Origin: Cyclaneusma minus
Taxonomy: Eukaryota > Ascomycota > Leotiomycetes > Marthamycetales > Marthamycetaceae
Reading direction: 5' to 3'
Assembly: GCA_037179335.1 (NCBI GenBank)
Contig: JAKZHN010000046.1
Location: 62,001 to 126,000 of the forward strand
Length of the DNA: 64,000 nucleotides
Positions 34,053-45,927 of the stretch are shown here, in pieces; position 1 is the stretch's first letter, and every line of letters begins with the position of its first letter. The notes beneath the pieces are model-generated. The model was not told the origin of the DNA. It did no database searches and saw only the letters and a program-made list of their open reading frames with translations. Made by a program: the position numbers and the translations under genes.

Positions 34053-36326
34053 TCAAACAACCATGCTCGAATACCTATTCCTCCAACTCTTCGGACTAAA
34101 CGCCTCCTGCGTACTCGTCGGCGTCTTCACCTCCACAATCGTCTCCGGCACCCTCCCATTAACATCCGCTCTCAGTCTCCCCTGATATCCCATACCCCCA
34201 TCCTCCGACCTCCTTCCATCCTCTGATCTCCTTCCCTCTTCGCTAGATGGCCCAACAACCGAATACCGATCGTAATAAGCATCATAGATACTATTAGTCG
34301 TTCTCGTACTCATCACACTCCCATCGCTCCCCGCACGTCCTCTTCCTTTCCCATTATCCACTTTCTGATTATACGTATAAGTGCTCGAGCCAGTATCCGC
34401 CCTCGGCCTTCCTTCCACCAAAATCGCTGGGCTCAGCGGTGGTGGTTGTTGCATAACTTCCTTGCCCTTCCCCTTATCATTCCCAGCAGTAGAAGTTGCT
34501 TCACTCCAGCCACTTTCCGACATAGCCTTATGCTCATCATCGAACGGATTCTCACTGGGCAAACTTCCAACACGCAGCTGTGTAGGTGGGTTCTTATTAA
34601 GTGGCCCAGTAATAACATAATGCTCACTCACTCCCGTCATAGCCGTCGCCGTACTCGCCTCACTAGCTTTCGAAACCTGACTCGAGTTGCTCGTCGAAGC
34701 AGAATGGTTTACAAACGGTGACGGCCTCGGATGATCGAAATCAACTGTTCTTCCCTGCACGCTGCCCGCGCGCGTGCGGCGCGTGTTGCGTGGGTCGTAG
34801 TGGATTGCATCTCTTTCGCGCTCGATAGAACGGGGTGGTATGGAAGGCGTTTTTGCATGCTTGGTTGTTGGAGGTTGGACATTTGGAGGTGCTGCTGCTT
34901 TGGTACGTGGCAGGCGAAGCGAATCGAGCGTGCGTTTCAAAGAGCGGATTGAGTCTTGAGATGTAGAGCGTCGGCGGGACAAAGTGGTGGAGGCGGATTG
35001 GCTGCGCGAGTGGCGGTAGGGGGGTGATTCGGGGACGGGGGGTGGGCCGGGTGGCGGTGGGGCAGGGGTGGCGGAGAGGATGGGTTCTTCGGTGCTGTAG
35101 ATGCTGATGCTTGAGCCGTGGGACGAGGGTCTAGGCCTGTCTTCGAAGCGGGATGAGGTGCGGGGGAAAGGGGGAGAGCGAGGGGGTCCGAATGAGGGGG
35201 AGCGGGTGGGTTGGTAGACGGAGAGAGTTTGCTGCTTGTGTCCTAGGTCTAGGATTAGGGTTTCGCGCCATGCGCTGATGCCGGATAGTTTCTTGAGGGA
35301 GACGGCTGGAGGGGAGAGGACGCCGGGAGAGTTAGGGGCGGAGGTAGTAGTTTTCCGTTCGGGGGCGTATACGTGGGTTTCACGTGTGGGTGCTTGGTTT
35401 GATGCGGATGATGGCGAAGGTGATAATGATATGCTGACTGTTGGAGAATCGGGAAGATCAGATGTAGGGCGGCTGCTACCTCCTGGGCTCGGTGGTGCTC
35501 CGAATATAGAAACGACCTGGGATCTCGCATTTGCGGCACGGTTGCTCTCAGTGACGGATGATTCATGAGTAGCTGACTTTGGTGTCCTAATACGCACACT
35601 TGGTGGTTTCAGACCTTGGTTGGAGCTTTCAGCTGGCGATGTGGGCGATTCCGGGGGACTGTTCGATTCACGTGGTTTTAATGGAACGTCGATCAGACTT
35701 CTGCCTTTCGGTGCGTGGTTGATTCGCCCATTCATCTCGGCGTCTGAAGGTTGAAGGCGAGCAGAAGGGCCAGAAGCAGACGTGGGAGTAAGTCCTGCCT
35801 TTGGCTGAATCTTTGGTGTTGGAGGTTGTGGCGACTTTGGCGGACCCCTCTCTTTTATCGTCGCTGCTAAGTCGAGTATGCTGCTGGAAGGCGTAGCAAG
35901 TAGTGGTTCTCCATTGTTGGGTGCCGAAACAGTGGGTGATAGCCATGGGGTCGAGGGATTTGATTGTGCCACTCCACCATAGAAACCCCTCTTAAGTGCC
36001 TCCACGCCGAACAAATCGCCTTCCCCGTTGCCAGTAGATGCTTGATTGACCTCTGCTAGGCCGGAAGTCTTTACCGCGGCTTCCAAGTCGGCCTTCTTCG
36101 TCTCGCGAGCAAGTCTAGATCTGTCAGCAAGGCGGTCGATATCGTCGAGGAATATTCTACAAACCTGCGCTTAATGAAGAAGAGCTTGATCAAAGCGGCA
36201 GTAAGCGTTACAACAATGAGTCCTCCAAGGACAATTCTAACATCGATTAGCTGAAACCCCTCTGACTCAATATTCATCTGCTTACGAGAACTGATAGGCC
36301 AGCTGTAAAGAGCCGAAACCACCCAT
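34053..36326 (-). CDS. Single-pass membrane protein with long disordered cytosolic tail
   Basis: Exons 36326-36286, 36236-36165 and 36120-34053 give 726 residues. Introns are 49 and 44 nt. The N-terminus MGGFGSLQLAYQFS runs, over intron 1, into the hydrophobic IVLGGLIVVTLTAALIKLFF and then IKRRSRLARETKKADLEAA. This is one signal-anchor helix with basic residues on its C-terminal side, so the bulk should be cytosolic. The rest is S/P/T-rich, with proline runs (APPPPGPPPVPESPP), an SRRRSTSQDSIRSLKRTL motif and no enzyme signature. I do not recognise a named family. Conservation seems concentrated in the first 60 residues. Function unknown. Confidence 0.75.
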
Positions 36327-39300
36327 TTTGGAAAGAGTATAAAAATGAACGACTAGGTGAGCGTGTCTAACAAGTGAATGACATTTGGATAAACCAGATC
36401 CAAGCTGTAACGAGAGTGGATTAATGGAAAAGAAAGATCTCGGATCTCTCTCGGAAAGCACTGCAAGTCGAGAGATGCAGAAAGTAAGAAAGTCCAAGAG
36501 GGCCAGAGGTTTTGGAGTCAGCTACATGTATTCCCACTTTGGTGGGACCAGGAAGAGGAAGCTCAGCCCTTGTACCTTAGCGGCGATCAGCTATGTGCAA
36601 GGACGGCTACGACCCTGGAGCATGCACGGGCACTTGGCGATTCTGGCAGACTGCTCTGTCAATCCCGTTTCACATGAAAGCCAGAAGCGGCTATCAGAGA
36701 ATCGACTATGGAGTCGTGAGGCATAGGGCGAAAAATAGCTGTTTCAACAGCAGGGCTCTTGGAGAAGCACGAGAAGAACGCAGAATTTGGAAAGATGACC
36801 ACCAACGATATTTCGATTCTATTTTGAAATGAAGAATGCAGGTCGGGCTGGTACATATGATGTCTGCCACCACTTTTGCGAATGCAGGCTGAGCCGAATG
36901 TGGGAGTAAGGTGGGAGTGAGAAGCAAAGCAATTTGCATCCTGTCTCCAAAAGAGGAAATAAGTCATACAAACTCGACCCAGGTTATCCACGTGGATCAG
37001 CCTGTTCACCGAGAGGATGGAAGTAAATTGAGAAAGCAGAAAGACGCAGCTGGCACCAACAGGTATATGTAATGTATTCTAAACACAAACGGCCAAAACC
37101 CTTGGAAGCATACTTGGGCTCCTCGACCGGGCAGCGCTCAGGGCACGGTGGCGCTGAAGGAGCAGACTCTTACGGGCAAAGATGCTTGAGCAGCTGCAGC
37201 CTCTTCGCCAACAGTAGTCAGCGTCAGAGTATTCTGGCACTTGGCAGACATCTGGCCGTCTCAGGGGTCAGACAGCCGCTTGGGTCTCTGCATGGGACCC
37301 ACGTTGGGGTTGCCATTGGATGGAGGCGACGACGGCGCTCGGCCTGCGTCTGGACACACAGCTTCTTCGGACTCTGTGAGCTTCTTATTTCCCGACACAT
37401 AGAGATGCAGACGCCGCACTCTGTGTTCTGGCGGTTCTGTGACGTCTTGACACGGCGATATCGAGCAGCAGGGCAGGCGGTTAACGATAGGATCACGCCG
37501 ATTCTCGAAACACACGGTCCATCTGGTGTGCCGTCAGCGTCTCCCGGACCGTTGAGGGAAGGAAAATTGGGTGCAGAATTGCGATGGCGACTTTGTCTCA
37601 GTCAACCTCGGTCGTTGATGAAGGAAAAAGCACTTGGGCTGCTCACTTGCTCGAAAACGGCATCTCAGGTCGGTCGTCGTGCCCAAGCGAGCACCTCGGA
37701 TCCCTGATCCACCACCACAACAATCCCAGCTGCAGATTCGCGCGAGCAGGGTAATTTTAGGCGCTTCGTCAGGAACAGGCTAAGCGCCGTCAACACCATC
37801 CCCCGAGATCCCCAATCCGGCAGTGCATCCCGTCAGACTTGTGGAGATCCTGTAACTGCCCGCTGCCGATGGCCGTTGAACCGTTGACCGGCGTTACATG
37901 TAAGGTCGGGATCCAGACAAGGAAGAAAGATGAAACGCGATCCAGTCAGATCCACCGTGGCGCTGGAAAAAACACAAATAGTCGAGAGCGAAGCCGTGTC
38001 CGAGCGAACTTGTTTATCTTCGGATGATTCCTGACGTGGTGCCACGGTGGTGGCATGAAGAGATCCGTGCCGCGAGGGATCTTGAGTACGACTTTGCTGA
38101 TGATGGACGGAAGCTGCTGATAATTCGATGAATTCTACGAAATCAGGACTACATTACGACACCTGAAGACGTGTATCCGACTGTCTGTTTGTTTTATTTT
38201 CCGGAATCAATCAGTCCGTCTCCGAGCCAAGAGAGCTCCAAGAGCTCAGAATACGGGCAGTGAACGGAAACCAGTCCCAGGTCAGTCAAGTCTTCATCCA
38301 CAGCTGTTAACATTCTTAAGTTATAACTTGAGTCAAATGATTTGAGTTTTATGGTTATTTCGCTTGTCACTGCCATAGTATTTTCAATCTATAGCCTAGC
38401 TACTATCCACTAACGATACCTAATCGAGGCTAGTTGTAGCTTAACAGCTTACCGATATCATAATTCGGCGTTGCCAAGCTTTATATCACCCTCGGAGTAT
38501 ATATTTCGATAAATTACCACACGAACACCTGCCCACGGCTTCGGCACGACGGCGACATCCAATGATCCAGGATCCCAAGCGTCCAAGCTGAAGCTCAAAT
38601 CGGCAAGCTTCCATTTGGGACTCGATTCGAACCAGGGAGGTGCTGCAACAGGAAGCCCAGCTATCACCAGCTATCAACTTAAAACATGACATCCCTGACC
38701 ATCCTCGTGTTTTGGGGCAATTAATCCTCCGGGGGAGTCTGGAGAATGGCGCTAGGAAGAGGCTGTGCATGTTTGGGATTTGTGCCATCGATGATTCTGA
38801 TTCAAGTGCTGGAAGAGAAAGGGGTATATTTTGTTATGACGGCCATTTGCTCGCTCTCCATCGAGGATTGAAACTGGACAGTGATATTCCCCTGCTCCTG
38901 GAGACTTGCAACTCGATCATCAAACAGCTGTTGGACCAACTGGGGCTGTAGTACGAGCAGCCTGTATAACAGCAGGAACATCCCTTTCTTTGACCATCAT
39001 TTCTGCAGGCTCTGTAGGGCTAAAGCATTGATGGTTCCGAAGCCGTCGGTTTGGCTACATTCCAAGGCAACTTTTTCGATCGAGCAGGTGTAGGCTGGAT
39101 ACATGGTTCCGCTCGAATTATTGTGTAAAAGGGCCATAGACATGCTGTCTTCTTCGTGACCTAAGATTTTGAGGACTTGTATGTAGGTCGTGGCCTGTGT
39201 ATTGGAGGGGTCCGCTGGCGTCGATTGTGGGATATGTTAGCCTGCAAAAGAAGGACTGGAATTTAGATCTGGAGAAGGGTACGATAGTGCTTGGAAAATG

Positions 39301-40623
39301 GAAAGAATTACCATTTTAACTGTCTGGCTGGTTGTGAAACTTGGCTTGAATGTGAACCGAGGTGGTGATGTGATTTGAGCTGCGATGGAGTCGAGGGGAT
39401 GGCGCTGGGGCTAAAGCTGGAATGCCGTTGACAGATTGGTGCCAGAGCCGCAACAGCCACGATCTTGGAGAAAGCGATGATGAACGTCGGGGTTGTGAAA
39501 CTTGTGGTAGGAGTTATGTTTCCTGAACAATAGCTATGCTGCCTGAGGGTGGCTGTGGGACTTATTCCGATGGGTAGCTATTCTGCCTTAACGGGAAACC
39601 TGAGCATGAGGAAACGAAAGACTTTTATCCATCGAAGTAAGACCCCGAAAGTCCGGCCGAGCTTCGAGGGGGCGGCAAGATAGTATCAAAACTCGATTTT
39701 TGAAAACTATACTGCTCTAGAAGTAGCTCTGCTGGGCTACTTCAGGGATGAAACTGAGTGAGGCTAATCACTTCTGACTTGATTCCCAGACCCATAGGCC
39801 GGTTTCAATCTAGGTTCAACGGCCTCGCTCGTCACTTTCAGTTTGTGGGGTGAACAAGGATCAATGGCTATTCTGGCTTGAGCATCTGACTAAGCTGGTC
39901 TTTGTTGGGAAACAGGAGAAGAGCTGAGACACGGGGAAAGCACGTGCTAGTTGGGTAATAGTATGCTGTCATTCGTGACAGGGGAAGTAGCTCTCCTAGG
40001 AAGAGCTCCCCCTCTAGTAGCTCTATCTATAAAGTCCATATTTTCTACAAAGAAGCCTAGTCCACAAAAGGAAGGCAGCAGCCAGCTATTTCCACGTGAT
40101 TCTATATATTGTCTACATGTTTCCTCGGCCTCAGTGGTCCTACCGTCCTGAATCATGATTGACCACCGAGCTTGGAATGACATTCCTAGCACTAGAAAGT
40201 AGAGAGTCTAGTACCTGTGGCAATCTAAAGAGTAAGGTATCGCAAACGCTCCCATCTTAGCTTCTGCAACCCCACATCTACTCTAATTCAACGGCCTCGG
40301 AACAGAGCTGCAGGGGTCTTTCAGGTTAGCCTTTAGTAATAGACGAAACTACCCAGTTGAATTTCAGCCTCATAGTTGAGCTGATTCAACTACTCAAGGT
40401 AAATCTGCCGAGTGTGATATGGATGAGCTAACTGCGATACTGCCAGCATCTCGAACAAGTCACAGAAGTCAAAACTCGATGAAGGATATAATCTAAAGTT
40501 CGAAACACAGAATGCTCGGTTGAGCAACGCGAGGTAAAATCAGACATTTCATATCCCTTGCTTTTCCAATTTCCAAACCCCGCGCTTCAACCCCCTTTTA
40601 AACTCCCCATCCACCGCCCCCCA
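36327..40623. other. 4.3-kb region with no convincing gene
   Basis: Many short frames on both strands, none with a domain or clear codon bias over a useful length. Two short coding-like scraps stand out: 38023-38130 (+), a 35-codon ATG frame reading MIPDVVPRWWHEEIRAARD..., and 38640-38951 (+), ending ETCNSIIKQLLDQLGL. Sequence from about 38300 to 40560 is AT-richer with many CTAG and TAGC words, as expected for old degraded repeats. No terminal inverted repeats were found by eye. Confidence 0.5.
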
Positions 40624-42825
40624 CTAATCAACCACCCTCTTCCCATCCCCCCAACTCGGCACCACCGCCCTACAAACCCTCTCATAATCCCTAAACGCCT
40701 CCCCACCCACCTCCACATCCGGCGTCGTCCAAAACATCGTCCAGTTACTATCCGGCAATTTCCACGTCCCCCTACTCCTCTCAAAATACCACTTATTCAC
40801 CGGATTATCCTTTCTGCTCCTCCAAATCACGCCGTTTGGGAAACACGTTCGAACCATTGCGCTGAAAACCACATCTGCGACGCCGCCAGCTCCTTGGCTT
40901 CTTTTCAAGACGGCAAATTTGTCTAAATAGGGCACCATGCGCGCACGGCTGGCCTCAGAGCCGTCGTCGGGGACGCCGGGGGGGAGTTCCCAGGTTAGAA
41001 GCGCGCCGCCTTCGTAGGAGCCGGCGATTATAACGCCGGCTATGCGGTTGTTGACGCGTGCGCGATAGTCGTTGACGTCCAGTTTCCGATCGAAGGAGTC
41101 TTCAATCAAGTGCACGAGGCGGGGGAGGTCAATGTGGGAATCTGTCAGGCTGAGGCGTGGTTGGCCTGGCATTGGTGGTTCCCAGGGTGTTATGCGGGGA
41201 TCGGGAAGCATGGTTACGGACATGCCACGCTTGACGAAGGTTGTGCGGATACGTTCGGAGCGGGGGCCGCGGGGTGGTGTGATGTTGGGGATGGATGTGG
41301 AAGAACCTAGGCGGCCGGGAGGGAGGGAGGAGGAGACTATGGGTTTGTCGGTTAGGAGGTTGTGGATTAGGGGGTTGCGTTGGCGGCGGGTGCGGACGTC
41401 TGCCGCGCCTGAGGAGGTATCTGGTGATGTTCCGGAATGGGCGGCGTCTTCTGGGGTTGTTATCAAGGCCGAAGTGGTTGGTGGTAGCTGTGAGAGGAGT
41501 TCTCGGACCAGGTCCAGATTCTGTGCGTGAGTTTGGCCATTCTCCAGTATACCGTCACCTGACTGAAGGGTTGATAGGGATGAAATGTCCTGAGGTGATT
41601 CGAGTAGTTCTCGTTTCACCTCACCGTATTCCTGCTCCAGGTTTATGAAGACGTGTAGTGCATCCGGACGAGTCCTAGATGGTATAGCACCCACAGGATC
41701 GAGGATAATGATCCGGTCTAGAGACACTTCGTTTCGTAGAGCTTTTATCTGCTCTGCAATAGTCATCGGATCCTCGTCTGGAGAATGCATATGCTGTAGT
41801 CCAGCTAAGTCGCGAGCCAAGGCGTGAATCGTCTCGTCCGCTTTGACTCGAACGATTTTCTGGGTGGTAGTGCCGTATCCCACAGATGGTATGACTGGTA
41901 TCATGCCCCTTCTAAGAGGAGTGAGTAGCAACTTGCGGTGAGTAACGTGAATGCGGCCATCGCCTTCGCCAGTTTGGCGATCGCCATTCTCGTTTTCTGG
42001 AACAGCAATAAGGTGATCCATTCGTCGGGCACCTGGTTCTCCATGAGCATCGATTGCAGTCACCAATCGGTCTGCCTGAGTCGAAGCAAGATATCTCCAG
42101 GCTAAGCCCGTGGTGTTCTTGCTTGCTTCAACATCGTCATCGCAGTCGAGTACGACACAACTGACGAGACCAAGTTTTCCCAGTTGCGTGAGGGTACGAC
42201 CAACCCCATGGAGAGTATCATCACTGAGATTTTGGGGACTCTTGATTTTAACAAGAGCCAGATGAAGCGGAGACGGAGCTGTGACCTTAATGGGAGCTTT
42301 CTGCTCTCCTTGGATAAATTTCGGGCTTTCGTCCACAGCTCGAGGCTTGCCATAGAAAGATCCGAGGTTGACGCCGCAACCTTTTGACGGCGGTCGAGCT
42401 GCTGTATCTGTAGTTGACACAGCTTCGGTCTTCACCTCACTGTCTTCAGGGGGAGTGAAGTTCCGGAGATAGGAGCGAGCATCGCGTTTTGTGGCCGTGG
42501 ATCCTAGCACCGACATAAAGAATTCCTGGTCGTGTCAACTGAAGGATCCTGTGACTGCATGATTGGCGGGGTCTTACTCTGTCATCCAGCTTCTTGTCCC
42601 TGCCATTGGGTAAATTATGGGGAATGCTTGACTGACTTCCGTCTTTCTTCTCGGCGGCCGCAGCAAAGGAGCGTAATTGTATTTTGGATTGCTTTGAATT
42701 TCTAGTCCATGATTGTATCTTCAGAACAGTCAGAGCGATGATCTTGAAGGCATTCAGAGAGGATGACTCACGCTGTGACCAGTAATATCTCTGCCTTTCC
42801 TGAAGGCGAGACCCCGAGGATTCAT
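40624..42825 (-). CDS. ARG2: Mitochondrial N-acetylglutamate synthase (arginine pathway)
   Basis: My preferred model is 42825-42772, 42718-42578, 42525-40624, giving 698 residues. Exon 3 carries the family hallmarks: EFFMSVLGSTATKRDARSYL, HGVGRTLTQLGKLGLVSCVV, and near the end CFPNGVIWRSRKDNPVNKW followed by WKLPDSNWTMFWTTPD, the NAT domain. The enzyme makes N-acetylglutamate from acetyl-CoA and glutamate, the first step of arginine synthesis in mitochondria. The N-terminus is the uncertain part. ATG 42825 plus a 53-nt intron gives MNPRGLAFRKGRDITGHS then IQSWTRNSKQSKIQLRSFAA, a good basic presequence. ATG 42832 read unspliced gives a less plausible MSHESSGSRLQ start. Both join the same frame by 42718. 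Confidence 0.9.
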
Positions 42826-43405
42826 GGCTCATTCTGGGTTTGCAAGTGATTGCTTGCTCGTGAGACTCCTTGTCCTAGCTGAGAATCTGGATGGAATCGG
42901 CGGTCACTCGCTTCGCCATCATATCTGACGGCACGTCTCAAAATTTTCTCTTTTTCATGCAGAGTTCCGAGCTCCGAATTCGCCTCCCTCAGCGTGACTG
43001 CAGAGCTTTTGTCGAGAAGAAGGACAGCAGGGATTTACGACAGGGCGTGGAGCGAATCAGGAGCGATAAGAGAGTCATTCGAAGCGATAACAGCTGTTCC
43101 CCGCCATCAACCCCCTAGCTTCTGCGGGAGGCTATTCCGACTTGCTGCATCTTTGCTTCAACACGTCATGATCTAATGATTTCGTTTTTCGTGGAGCCGC
43201 GGATTTGGAATGTTCCATGAAGTGGAGCGGATCATTACCAAGCACGTTGAACTTCTCGAACACCAGAAAGTCACATTGACAGTTGACACAAGAAATTCAC
43301 CTTCCTGAAACTCGTCACGTCAGAACCCATCATTCCATTGTCACTTCGGTTGTGACTTCACTTTCAGCTTCTCCCTCCGAATTCTAAATCATCCAAACAG
43401 CAAAT
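42826..43405. other. Intergenic, divergent promoters
   Basis: Shared upstream region of N-acetylglutamate synthase and the dehydrogenase gene. No feature beyond a pyrimidine-rich leader near 43340-43400. Confidence 0.55.
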
Positions 43406-44382
43406 ATGGCTCCCCAATTGACATGGATCGGCCTGGGGAACATGGGAAGGGTCAGTATATCACACACAGCCAAGGCTCACCGTCTTCCCCACTGACCTAC
43501 CACCTCCAGGGAATGTGCAAGAACCTTGTTGAAAAAGGCAACCTGGACAAGCCCCTCATCATCTTCAATCGTACCACCAAGCGAGCAGAAGATCTCAGCT
43601 CCAAACTACCTTCCGGGCAATCCACCGTCTCCTCATCCATCGAAGACGCAGTATCCAAATCCGACATCATCTTCACCTGCGTATCCGACGATGCAGCCAT
43701 CAACGAAACCATCGACAAAGCCCTCAAAGCCGGCGCGAAAGGCAAGCTGTTCGTCGACTGCTCAACCGTACATCCCGAGACCACCGAAGGCCTAGCCAAG
43801 AAAATCACGGAGAAAGGAGGCGAGTTTGTAGCCTGTCCTGTATTCGGCGCTCCCGCAATGGCAGAAAACGGCCAGCTCATCAGCGTGCTCGCTGGCCCCA
43901 AGGAAGCCGTCGACAAGGTGAAGCCATACACGAAAGGTGTGATCGCAAAAGCCGACATCGACATGAGCGGGCAGCCATATGGCAAAGCCTTGCAGCTCAA
44001 GATCATTGGCAACACATTCATCTTGAACATGGTTGAGTCGCTTGCTGAAGGACATACCCTTGCTGAGAAGGCGGGATTGGGAGGTGATTACCTGCACAGC
44101 TTTATTTCGCAGCTTTTCTCAGGACCTTATACGGCATATTCAACAAGAATGATGAGCGGCGACTACCACAAGCGCGAGGAGCCGTTGTTTGCTGTGGATT
44201 TGGCGAGGAAGGATGCGAGACATGCGAAATCGCTGGCGAAGGAGTATGGAGCTGCGATGCCGGCTCTGGAGGTTGCTGATGCCCATCTGGCTGTGGTAAA
44301 GGAGCATCAGGGCGAGAAGGGGGATATCGCTAGCATTTATGGTGCTCAGAGGAAGGAGTCAGGGTTGAAATTCGAGATTTGA
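43406..44382 (+). CDS. 3-hydroxyisobutyrate dehydrogenase-like NAD(P)-dependent enzyme
   Basis: Exon 1 (43406-43450) joins 43510-44382, giving 305 residues. The nucleotide-binding motif G9-L-G-N-M-G14 sits at the N-terminus and is completed across the intron (GNMGRGMCKN). FNRTTKRAEDL follows, where R after the second strand suggests NADP preference. Then come VDCSTVHPETT, the substrate loop GAPAMAENGQLI, and the catalytic lysine region ALQLKIIGNTFILN. These mark the beta-hydroxyacid dehydrogenase superfamily (3-hydroxyisobutyrate dehydrogenase, glyoxylate/succinic semialdehyde reductase and 6PGDH-like). No mitochondrial presequence is visible, so the enzyme is probably cytosolic. The exact substrate cannot be read from sequence. 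Confidence 0.88.
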
Positions 44383-44712
44383 GAGAGGAGCATGAAGGAT
44401 GGAGAGGGGGAACTCGGACTAGTAGTTGGAGGAAACAATAGCTTAAAAAGCGATAAAAAAGACCGTTGAACTTCTCAAACAATATAAATGACAAACAACT
44501 CCTTGTATACGAGGATACTTTGCATATTTCTGTTTTGAGCGATGCAGGTGCAGAAACAGAAAGATTGACGCCGTCAATGTCAACAGGAAGGTTCGCTGAC
44601 ATAATAATCGAGCTAAGCTCCCAGCGGCTTCACCTCGCCGTTGCCCAGCATCCAAGCAACATCCAACCCCAAATTCCCACCCAGCACCAGAACCGCTTCC
44701 AAATCAAACATC
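44383..44712. other. Short intergenic spacer
   Basis: 330 bp between co-oriented genes. Nothing recognised. Confidence 0.6.
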
Positions 44713-45209
44713 ATGGCTGACGGGTAAGCTACTGCCCAAGTATATAAATCTGCGCATCTGCTAACTCTCGGCGCCACCAGCTGGAGCATCATCATCGGCC
44801 TCGTCGTCACCGTCTGCGCATCCCTAATCGCCTGGTTCTTCTCCCCCAAAGGCGAGAACCTCACGTACGTCTCTTCCTCCTCCTCCGAATACCGCACATA
44901 TTCCATACCGAACTCGCTCCATGCCTTCGCAATTCCCGTTCTCATCTGCCATCCCGTTCCGACCGAACTCCATGCGAGAATACAAGCTAACGATCTTCTA
45001 GCATCTGGCGAAGCACCCTCATCTTGTCGTTTGCGAGCTGTTACATCATGTGGGGTAAGAACCATTCCTCTATTGCATACGAAGATATGAAGATAGGAGA
45101 CAAGATGCTGATGTGTTATGTGTTTACAGCGATTACGTTCCTGGCGCAGTGGCATCCCCTGATCGTACCGAGACGTGGCGACTTGAGACCCGAATTCGCA
45201 CATAGCTGA
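44713..45209 (+). CDS. VMA9: V-type proton ATPase subunit e
   Basis: Four tiny exons (44713-44723, 44781-44864, 45002-45054, 45130-45209) give 75 residues: MADGWSIIIGLVVTVCASLI, an FFSPKGENLT loop, then IWRSTLILSFASCYIMWAIT and a short tail. Two membrane helices separated by a SPKG loop are diagnostic of subunit e of the V0 sector, which is needed for V-ATPase assembly at the vacuole and ER. All junctions keep frame and have good donors. The gene is easy to miss because the longest single-exon frame is 61 codons. Confidence 0.92.
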
Positions 45210-45927
45210 GCGAGCTGTTCGAGAGACAGGGAGGTGTTGTGAAAAGGGGCTCCAGGCCGACGGTATTTCATCAGGGCGCGACTAGCACTTGGCGGCGTTG
45301 GGGGACTTCTGTGTATCATATGTTCGGTGTGGTGGCGCGGGAATCAAAGGCAGATGCTTTGAATCGGTACTGGATGAACTTGCGACTGGTTGTATGGAGT
45401 GTTTATAAGTACTGGGTTTTATGTCTATAAAATTACTTCCACGTCGAGATCCTGCCCATCTACTTTGCCTCCTGAAGCCATTCCGATCTCGCATTTTAAC
45501 ATGGCCAGCGTAAATCTGCGAGGTAATACAGCAGCTCGCAAGTAATCTATCTCATAAATATTGGATCAATAACAAGTGGTTTGCCATTCTGGAGAAAGCT
45601 ATAAAAAACCAAAGATGTCTGCTGCCGTTACATCTTCGTTGGAGCTATTACATGTAAGTGCTAACCCACGCGGGCCACCGCATCGACAATTTTTCCTCTC
45701 GACAAACCGACACCTCCCATTCATCTTGAGAAAACTACAACGCCAGAAAAGCAACTAGCATCCACCAAAAAAGCTCCAAATTCGAAGATCCCGTCCTCTT
45801 CCAGAATTGTCAGGAATCAGGATCACGTGCCGCACAATCTTTTCCGCCGCCTAAAATCACCACCTCCCATCGGCATCGTTTGCAAACTCGCAAAATCACA
45901 ATTCCACCAACTTTTCTCTCAGTATTC
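45210..45927. other. Intergenic with one possible orphan first exon
   Basis: At 45615 an ATG frame (MSAAVTSSLELLH) meets a strong GTAAGTGCTAAC donor-like site at about 45654. An open continuation can be built from it, but no family is recognised, so it is not called as a gene. Confidence 0.4.

Noticed and set aside
37072..37707. 211-codon + strand frame
   Set aside because: No recognisable domain; mixed codon use; overlapping frames on both strands are equally long, as expected by chance in GC-rich sequence.
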